30,117 bases of DNA from Bacteroidales bacterium (GTDB taxonomy: Bacteria; Bacteroidota; Bacteroidia; Bacteroidales; CG2-30-32-10). The notes beneath the pieces were generated by a model. The model searched no databases, had not been told where the DNA came from, and saw only the letters and a list, made by a program, of their open reading frames with translations. The DNA lies in the NCBI GenBank assembly GCA_035353855.1, contig DAOQAK010000052.1:1-30117 (forward strand), in the 5' to 3' direction. This document shows, in pieces, positions 25,239 to 30,117 of this stretch (positions within the stretch are counted from its first letter, which is position 1; each line of letters starts with the position of its first letter). A program made the translations under genes and the position numbers.

Positions 25239-26558
25239 CTATTTTAATAAAGTAAGGAACCCTGTAGACTCTTTTAGAACATTATTTTTATCTTTCATGG
25301 TTATTTTCCAAACATATAAACCTTGAGGCGCTTCAGAATTTGTTCCAATTTTTTTCCCATCCCAAAGAATATTAAGATCTGTAGATTCAAAAACAAGAGT
25401 TCCTTTTTGATCAAATATTAACATTTTATAACCATTTGGATTCATCTTTTCGCCAATAGGACCGAAGTAATCATTCATCCCGTCACTGTTTGGGGTGAAT
25501 CCTGTAGGGCAATAATACAATTCTTTAAGTTTAACATCAATTACTTTTGAAATACTATCTCTGCATCCGTTACTGTTCATAGTAACCAGTTGTACGTTAA
25601 AATTGCCGTCATGATTATACAAATGTGTTGGTGATTTTTCATTAGATATTATATTATCGCCAAAATTCCAATACCATGAAAATGCATCTGTTGAATTATC
25701 AGTGAAACAATATATTTCGCTTTCAGCGTTGAATGAATATTCAAAATCGGCTTTAGGAATGCTGTTTGCTGTAATATAATTTGAGTATTCAGCTTTTTTT
25801 GATTTATCATTTATTAGACTAACAGTAAGCGTTACAGTATAATTTCCTGTTTTAATAAAAGTATGAGAAGGAGAGGCTTTTGAAGAAGTTTTTCCATCGC
25901 CAAAACTCCATGAATAACTTATATTTTCTGAAGTGAAAGCTGGCGTAAAGTTTACTGTAAGCGGAACACAACCTTCAATAACATTCGATTTGAATAATTC
26001 TCCTGAAGGTAAAGTAATATTATTTTTTGTTTCATCAACTTTACTTTCTTTATTTGATGTGAAATCCTTTTCCGTGTTAACAGTTTTTATTTGTTGAGGA
26101 TAAAATGGTGTATTAGTATTATTATTTTCTGAATTAATATTATTGGATGATGTTTCTTTGTTAGCTGAAGAATTATTTTTATCTAAAGAAGAAATAGTAT
26201 TTCCAAAATTTTCAGATGTACTTTTATTGGGTACCGAAACAATGTTTGATTTCTCTTCGGGATTATTTTTGTTAATGTTTTGAGTGCTTTCCTGGTTAAA
26301 TTTTTTTACGTGAATATTTTTTGAATTTTCAGTATTTGATACTAAAGTGAAATATAATATTGTTGCAATGGGGACTATAAATGAAGTTCCAATAATGATA
26401 TTTTTAAAGATATTATTTTGTAAAAATGAATACCATTTTCTGCCGGGGAGGTCTTTCTCGAAATTATACCAATCGCTGTTACTGTAGGAATACTCGAAGC
26501 TGTCAAGTCTTTCCTTCAGCATTTTTTCGAAACCAGTATATTTATTGTTCATGTCCAT
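25239..26558 (-). CDS. Membrane-anchored PKD protein with gliding-type C-terminal domain, probable sigma-factor partner
   Basis: I start at the ATG reading MDMNNKYTGFEK (26558); the longer frame from 26606 lies deeper inside the sigma gene. The product of about 439 residues has a cytoplasmic N-terminus with LKERLDSFEYSYSNSDWYNF and one membrane helix (IIIGTSFIVPIATILYFTLV) near residues 53-72. A long Asn/Ser/Lys-rich linker comes next. Two PKD domains follow (WSFGDGKTSSKASPSHTF and WYWNFGDNIISNEKSPTH), then a gliding-type C-terminal domain (YYCPTGFTPNSDGMNDYFGP). It lacks a cleavable signal peptide. The overlap with the ECF sigma gene and the short cytoplasmic part suggest an anti-sigma role sensing the periplasm or envelope. 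That function is inferred from order and topology. Confidence 0.82.
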   Translation of the reverse strand: MDMNNKYTGFEKMLKERLDSFEYSYSNSDWYNFEKDLPGRKWYSFLQNNIFKNIIIGTSFIVPIATILYFTLVSNTENSKNIHVKKFNQESTQNINKNNPEEKSNIVSVPNKSTSENFGNTISSLDKNNSSANKETSSNNINSENNNTNTPFYPQQIKTVNTEKDFTSNKESKVDETKNNITLPSGELFKSNVIEGCVPLTVNFTPAFTSENISYSWSFGDGKTSSKASPSHTFIKTGNYTVTLTVSLINDKSKKAEYSNYITANSIPKADFEYSFNAESEIYCFTDNSTDAFSWYWNFGDNIISNEKSPTHLYNHDGNFNVQLVTMNSNGCRDSISKVIDVKLKELYYCPTGFTPNSDGMNDYFGPIGEKMNPNGYKMLIFDQKGTLVFESTDLNILWDGKKIGTNSEAPQGLYVWKITMKDKNNVLKESTGFLTLLK

Positions 26559-27123
26559 TTGTGTGTTCTTCAAAAAGTTTAATAAGGTTTTTGCGTGCTT
26601 TGGCAAAATTCGATTTTGATGTACCTATGTTAATGTTGAGCTGTTCTGCAATTTCTTTATGTGTCATTTCTTCAAAAACAAAAAGGTTAAAAACGGTTCT
26701 GTACATAGGGCTGAGCTTTTGAATGAGTTGCATTATTGTGTCCACTTTAATTTTTGTGAACTGTTCAAAATCAGCATTCGATTGATAGTCTTCAATCATT
26801 GTATCATAATTACGATTTTCGTCAAGCTCGACAAAAAAATTTTTCTTTTTTCTGATAGTGTCAATAGCCGTATTCGTAACTATGCGTTTAACCCAACCTT
26901 CAAGCGAACCTTTAAATTCGAATTCTTTCAGATTTGCAAAGACCTTTATAAAACCATCATGAAGTATATCTTTTGCTTCTTCTCTGTTGTCAGCATACCT
27001 CATACATATTGCTAACATTTTTCCGTAAAAGGTCTGATAGAATTTTTGCTGGCAGTTTTTGTTCCCCTGAATGCATCCATTTACTAGTGAACGTATTTTG
27101 CCGTTATCAGACAAATCTATCAT
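26542..27123 (-). CDS. ECF-type RNA polymerase sigma factor
   Basis: The 193-residue protein has region 2 with MRYADNREEAKDILHDGFIK and GSLEGWVKRIVTNTAIDTIR. Region 4 is the helix-turn-helix IQKLSPMYRTVFNLFVFEEM and THKEIAEQLNINIGTSKSNF. No region 3 domain lies between them, as usual for extracytoplasmic-function sigma factors. Its 3' end overlaps the start of the membrane PKD protein. A GCAACC-N15-CGTC motif lies just upstream of its start codon and is repeated upstream of the cargo gene at 27312-29963, which suggests autoregulation and control of surface proteins. The predicted leader to the ATG is short, about 10 nt. Confidence 0.93.
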   Translation of the reverse strand: MIDLSDNGKIRSLVNGCIQGNKNCQQKFYQTFYGKMLAICMRYADNREEAKDILHDGFIKVFANLKEFEFKGSLEGWVKRIVTNTAIDTIRKKKNFFVELDENRNYDTMIEDYQSNADFEQFTKIKVDTIMQLIQKLSPMYRTVFNLFVFEEMTHKEIAEQLNINIGTSKSNFAKARKNLIKLFEEHTNGHEQ

Positions 27124-27138
27124 GATACTTTACTTTTA

Positions 27139-27163
27139 GACGTGAATAGGTTGTTTTGGTTGC
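27139..27163 (-). promoter_or_regulatory. Predicted ECF sigma promoter of the sigma gene itself
   Basis: On the minus strand this reads GCAACC (27163-27158), 15 bases, then CGTC (27142-27139). The ATG of the sigma gene begins 15 nt further on. The same two boxes at the same spacing occur at 30009-30033, and similarity continues into the TATAAAT upstream. GCAAC/CGTC-type boxes about 15-16 nt apart are typical of ECF promoters, and autoregulation is common in the group. Confidence 0.65.
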
Positions 27164-27311
27164 CTAAGATATAAATAAAATTTGTTTTATAGATAGAAGA
27201 TTTATTTGCTATTATAAATTGCATATTTCAATGGCTTGATTTTGGTTATAAATTTTTATTAATAAGAACAATATAAAATATAAAATCAAACATTAGCGAA
27301 AAGCATATGGG

Positions 27312-29963
27312 TTATGGAATAAGCGATATTTTTCCTATGTATTCATGTTTTGGACCATCAATTTCTTTAAGCTGAATTAGGTAAATATAAACTCCCATGA
27401 CAACATCGAGATAATTTCCTGCATTATTAAATGTTCCATTCCAGCCTTCACTTTGGTTAGCAATCACATCCCAATTAGTTGTATTGAACATAACTTTTCC
27501 CCATCTGTCGAAAATAGTAAGTTCAAAATTATTCGGGTCTACATTGGTCCCTTCTGCTGACCATGTGTCATTAAGTCCATCATCATTAGGGGTAAAGCAG
27601 TTGGGCGTGTATATAGTGTATGTTTCTGTAACTCTAACAGTATTTTGTATGGTATCAAAGCAGCCATTATCGTCAATAACAACCAGGGTAACAGTAAATG
27701 TTCCAATATTATCATACTGATGTTGAATTTTATTAAAGCTGCTTGCAGTGTCTCCATCTCCAAAAGTCCAATACCAGTTTTCAACATTCCCGCTTGAATT
27801 ATCACTAAACAGGACTGGTCCATCCATAAGTGTTAATACTTGTGGGTGTATTGAAAAATCAGCTATAGGTCCAGGTATATTGATTATTCTTGTTGTAGCT
27901 GAGGCAGTACATCCATTGGAATCGGAAACAATCACATCATAAGTTCCTGCCGGCAGATCGGTTACATTTGCAGTAGTTGCATTATTGCTCCAAAGATAAG
28001 TATATGCTTCGGAGCCTCCGTTTGCAATTACAGCAATAGTTCCGTTTGTTCGGTTACATATTTCATTCGTTGATGAAGCGCTTGCTGTAGGTTTATATGA
28101 AGTGCTGATGGTGCCTATTGCAACATCAGTACATCCATTGGCATCGGTAACAGTTACAGTATATGTGCCTCCCGGAATATTTGATAATGTAGGTAATGTC
28201 CAGGGTGTAGGTGTATTCCATGAATATGCTAATGGTGCTGTTCCGCTGGTAGTAGTAACTGAAATTGCGCCGTTAGATAGTTCGCATGTTGCATTGATAA
28301 TATTAGCAATAGTAGCCATGGGGGCAGGTTGGTCAATCAGGGTAACACTATTGGTTGCAGAACATCCCATCTGATCTGTTACTGTGACGGTATAGGTTCC
28401 TGCTGCCAGGTTTGAAACCGTTTGTGTAGTTTGTACAGGAGAAGTATTCCATGAGTAGGTATAACCGCCGGTTCCGCCGGTAGCATTTACTGTAACACTG
28501 CCATTATTTAGTCCGCATGTGGCAGGAGTAGATGAGGCTGTAGCAGTTGGACCGTATATATTAGTAACCAATGCAGATGCTGTAGCAGTACATCCATTGG
28601 TGCCTGTAACAGTAACGGTATATGTTCCTGCAGGAATACCTGATGCAGTAGCTGTGGTCTGTGTTGGATTTGTACTCCAGGCATATGTCCCGCCTCCGGT
28701 TGCTGTTGCGCTTCCATCACTTAATCCGCATGTGGCCAATGTTGTTGTTATCTGAATAGTTGGAGGGGAAAGCGTATTGACTGTTACCTGGGCAGTAGCA
28801 GTACATCCTCCATCTGTTGCTGTAACAGTGTATGTAGTTGTAGATGTAGGTGTAACTGTGGTGGTAGCGCTTGTTTCTCCGGAACTCCAGGCGAATGTTG
28901 ATCCCGCAGTTCCCGTTGCTGTTAATGTTGAGCTAAAACCTGGGCATACAGATGTGGGATTAGCAGAAGCGCTTGCCGTAATATTGGAACTTACATTTAC
29001 CAGTACATCATCAGTAACAGTAACTACTGTAGCATCACAATTTGTATATGCTATTTTTGCAGTGTAAGTTGTAGCAGTAGAAGGACACACCGTTGTTGTG
29101 GCTCCTGTTGCCAATTGGGTACTTCCCTGCCACCACGAAACAACATAATTTTGTGTTCCGTTTGGTGTGAATCGCCAAGCATCATTAGTAGCAGTCCATA
29201 CAGAGCAATTCCTCCCGCTAATAGGGTATGCTATTGTACCTGTCGAGTTTTGAATTCCTTCAATTGCTAACCCATCATTCCAGTTAGTACAAGTTTCTTT
29301 ATTTTGAATATATATTTCAATTACATTGGTTGATTCATATAGTACTATTTGCGATGTTGCATATATAGCGTTATCACAATAACTAGTAGAAATGCTATTT
29401 GGGTCACCATAATATGGTATTTGATAATATGAAACAACCAGCATTCTGCATGGGTAATTCCCTATGAGTTGCCAATATATCCCTCCTTTATATGTAGGAT
29501 CTATATCTTGATAAGGACCCAAAATAGAATTTTCGGGAACTGAAGTTGTCGGAATTAAATATGTAGAATATATGTAATATTGGCAGGTATTACCTGCATA
29601 TGTTGTATCAAAAGAGATTAAACCATTTGCACCAACTACAATTTTATTATATGAAGTTCCAAAGAAACAAAAATTAAAAGGTAAGTTTACAATACTAGAC
29701 CATACGTCATCCGCGTTGACAAGAATAGCATTACCGCTATTATATGGGTTAGGTGGAGTATAAGGGATAGATGAAACAGTATAGCTTGTAGTTTCTCCAG
29801 TGGCTAAATACGTTGAAGTGAGTGTTGCGCAATTATTAGTACAGATTACAGTTTGGTCGGTTCCTGCATTAATACTGGGACATCCTGGTTGTGCAAATAC
29901 GTTTGTTTGTGAAAAAAGTAGAATAAATATAAAAACTAAAAAATATTGAAAATTATTTTTCAT
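27312..29963 (-). CDS. T9SS cargo: nidogen-like head, Ig-like and SprB-like repeats, gliding-type C-terminal sorting domain
   Basis: The 883-residue secreted protein has a signal peptide (FLVFIFILLFSQTNVFAQ). The head at ~26-290 includes LPFNFCFFGTSYNKIVVGAN and GLISFDTTYAG, which resembles nidogen-type extracellular domains. An Ig-like pair follows, then four SprB-like repeats (LATCGLSDGSATATGG, IPAGTYTVTVTGTNGC). One PKD domain contains WTFGDGDTASSFNK. The last ~100 residues are the T9SS type B tail (TPNCFTPNDDGLNDTW ... HEYIGKISLIP). The tail matches the one at 17490 almost position by position from the FTPNDDG motif on. A predicted ECF promoter lies ~45 nt upstream of the ATG, so this gene is probably under the neighbouring sigma factor. 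Export to the cell surface is expected. Confidence 0.92.
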   Translation of the reverse strand: MKNNFQYFLVFIFILLFSQTNVFAQPGCPSINAGTDQTVICTNNCATLTSTYLATGETTSYTVSSIPYTPPNPYNSGNAILVNADDVWSSIVNLPFNFCFFGTSYNKIVVGANGLISFDTTYAGNTCQYYIYSTYLIPTTSVPENSILGPYQDIDPTYKGGIYWQLIGNYPCRMLVVSYYQIPYYGDPNSISTSYCDNAIYATSQIVLYESTNVIEIYIQNKETCTNWNDGLAIEGIQNSTGTIAYPISGRNCSVWTATNDAWRFTPNGTQNYVVSWWQGSTQLATGATTTVCPSTATTYTAKIAYTNCDATVVTVTDDVLVNVSSNITASASANPTSVCPGFSSTLTATGTAGSTFAWSSGETSATTTVTPTSTTTYTVTATDGGCTATAQVTVNTLSPPTIQITTTLATCGLSDGSATATGGGTYAWSTNPTQTTATASGIPAGTYTVTVTGTNGCTATASALVTNIYGPTATASSTPATCGLNNGSVTVNATGGTGGYTYSWNTSPVQTTQTVSNLAAGTYTVTVTDQMGCSATNSVTLIDQPAPMATIANIINATCELSNGAISVTTTSGTAPLAYSWNTPTPWTLPTLSNIPGGTYTVTVTDANGCTDVAIGTISTSYKPTASASSTNEICNRTNGTIAVIANGGSEAYTYLWSNNATTANVTDLPAGTYDVIVSDSNGCTASATTRIINIPGPIADFSIHPQVLTLMDGPVLFSDNSSGNVENWYWTFGDGDTASSFNKIQHQYDNIGTFTVTLVVIDDNGCFDTIQNTVRVTETYTIYTPNCFTPNDDGLNDTWSAEGTNVDPNNFELTIFDRWGKVMFNTTNWDVIANQSEGWNGTFNNAGNYLDVVMGVYIYLIQLKEIDGPKHEYIGKISLIP

Positions 29964-30008
29964 GAAAGTTGTCGGTTATAAATTCATTTATTTAAAGCTT
30001 TATATAAG

Positions 30009-30033
30009 GACGCCAAAACTTTTATTTGGTTGC
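30009..30033 (-). promoter_or_regulatory. Predicted ECF sigma promoter of the cargo gene at 27312-29963
   Basis: On the minus strand this reads GCAACC (30033-30028), 15 bases, then CGTC (30012-30009). It lies 45 nt before the ATG at 29963, leaving a leader of about 40 nt. Boxes and spacing are the same as upstream of the ECF sigma gene, while the 15-base spacers differ after the first three bases. This argues for selection on the boxes rather than a simple duplicated block. Confidence 0.65.
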
Positions 30034-30062
30034 TTGATATTATAAATGTAAAATTAAAATAA

Positions 30063-30117
30063 ATTTAGAGCCTGTTTAAATTTTTTTCAAAAGAATTTTT
30101 ATAGCAGCAATTTTAAC
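30063..30117. repeat. Right copy of the perfect 55-bp inverted repeat at the window ends (probable IS terminus)
   Basis: This is the reverse complement of bases 1-55. The tip GAGCCTG begins at 30068 and is preceded by TTA. In both copies the probable element lies outside the window and points the same way relative to the window edge. The window is therefore bracketed by the same repeat in opposite orientation. Confidence 0.7.

Noticed and set aside
26559..26606. Longer start of the membrane PKD protein
   Set aside because: It would extend the overlap with the sigma gene to 65 bases and add a Lys-rich stretch that is the sigma gene's own coding sequence in another frame. The ATG at 26558 or 26552 is more likely.
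17490..29963. Many 60-100 codon open frames on both strands inside the large T9SS cargo genes
   Set aside because: They arise from repeated Thr/Val/Gly-rich codons of the real genes, have no start signals or families, and lie wholly inside well-supported coding regions.

Overview
The window is about 30 kb of AT-rich DNA from a member of the Bacteroidota, probably one complete assembly contig. The phylum call rests on type IX secretion (T9SS) cargo with gliding-type C-terminal domains, a Bacteroidota-style lanthipeptide leader, a grasp-with-spasm peptide maturase pair, a GxxExxY gene with its usual short palindromic repeats, and a Bacteroidota-like topoisomerase IV subunit B. I see no rRNA, tRNA or CRISPR array. 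I cannot place it to genus.

Left half (about 380-15040, + strand): a ribosomally synthesised, post-translationally modified peptide (RiPP) island. Two small Cys-rich lanthipeptide precursors (461-625 and 861-1088) lie upstream of an operon for an erythromycin-esterase-like protein, a LanC cyclase and a full-length LanB dehydratase (1615-7160). A second, chemically different system follows directly: a double-glycine precursor without Cys (7387-7584), an exported helical protein of unknown role, an ATP-grasp ligase (GwsG type), a 57-codon ORF and a SPASM-domain partner (GwsS type). One ABC exporter with a C39 leader peptidase (10908-13094) and one HlyD-type adaptor (13732-15036) close the block. 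They are the only visible export machinery for both peptide classes. A near-identical 57-nt element precedes the first lanthipeptide precursor and the grasp-with-spasm precursor, which suggests shared expression of the two chemistries. A GxxExxY gene framed by three ~60-bp palindromic repeats sits between the exporter and its adaptor.

Middle (15167-17489): a topoisomerase IV subunit B gene (parE), then a short, probably broken coding remnant.

Right half (17490-29963, - strand): a T9SS and surface-protein region. Three large secreted proteins have different N-terminal heads but the same tail: four SprB-like repeats, one PKD domain and a gliding-type C-terminal sorting domain. A small exported protein lies between two of them. 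An extracytoplasmic-function (ECF) sigma factor overlaps a gene for a membrane protein with a PKD and T9SS-domain outer part, an arrangement typical of a sigma/anti-sigma pair. The sigma gene and the largest-coordinate cargo gene each carry GCAACC-N15-CGTC upstream, which I read as an autoregulated ECF promoter and one regulon target.

The first 55 bases are the exact reverse complement of the last 55 bases. This is best explained as the contig ending at both sides in the same repeat, probably an insertion sequence end.
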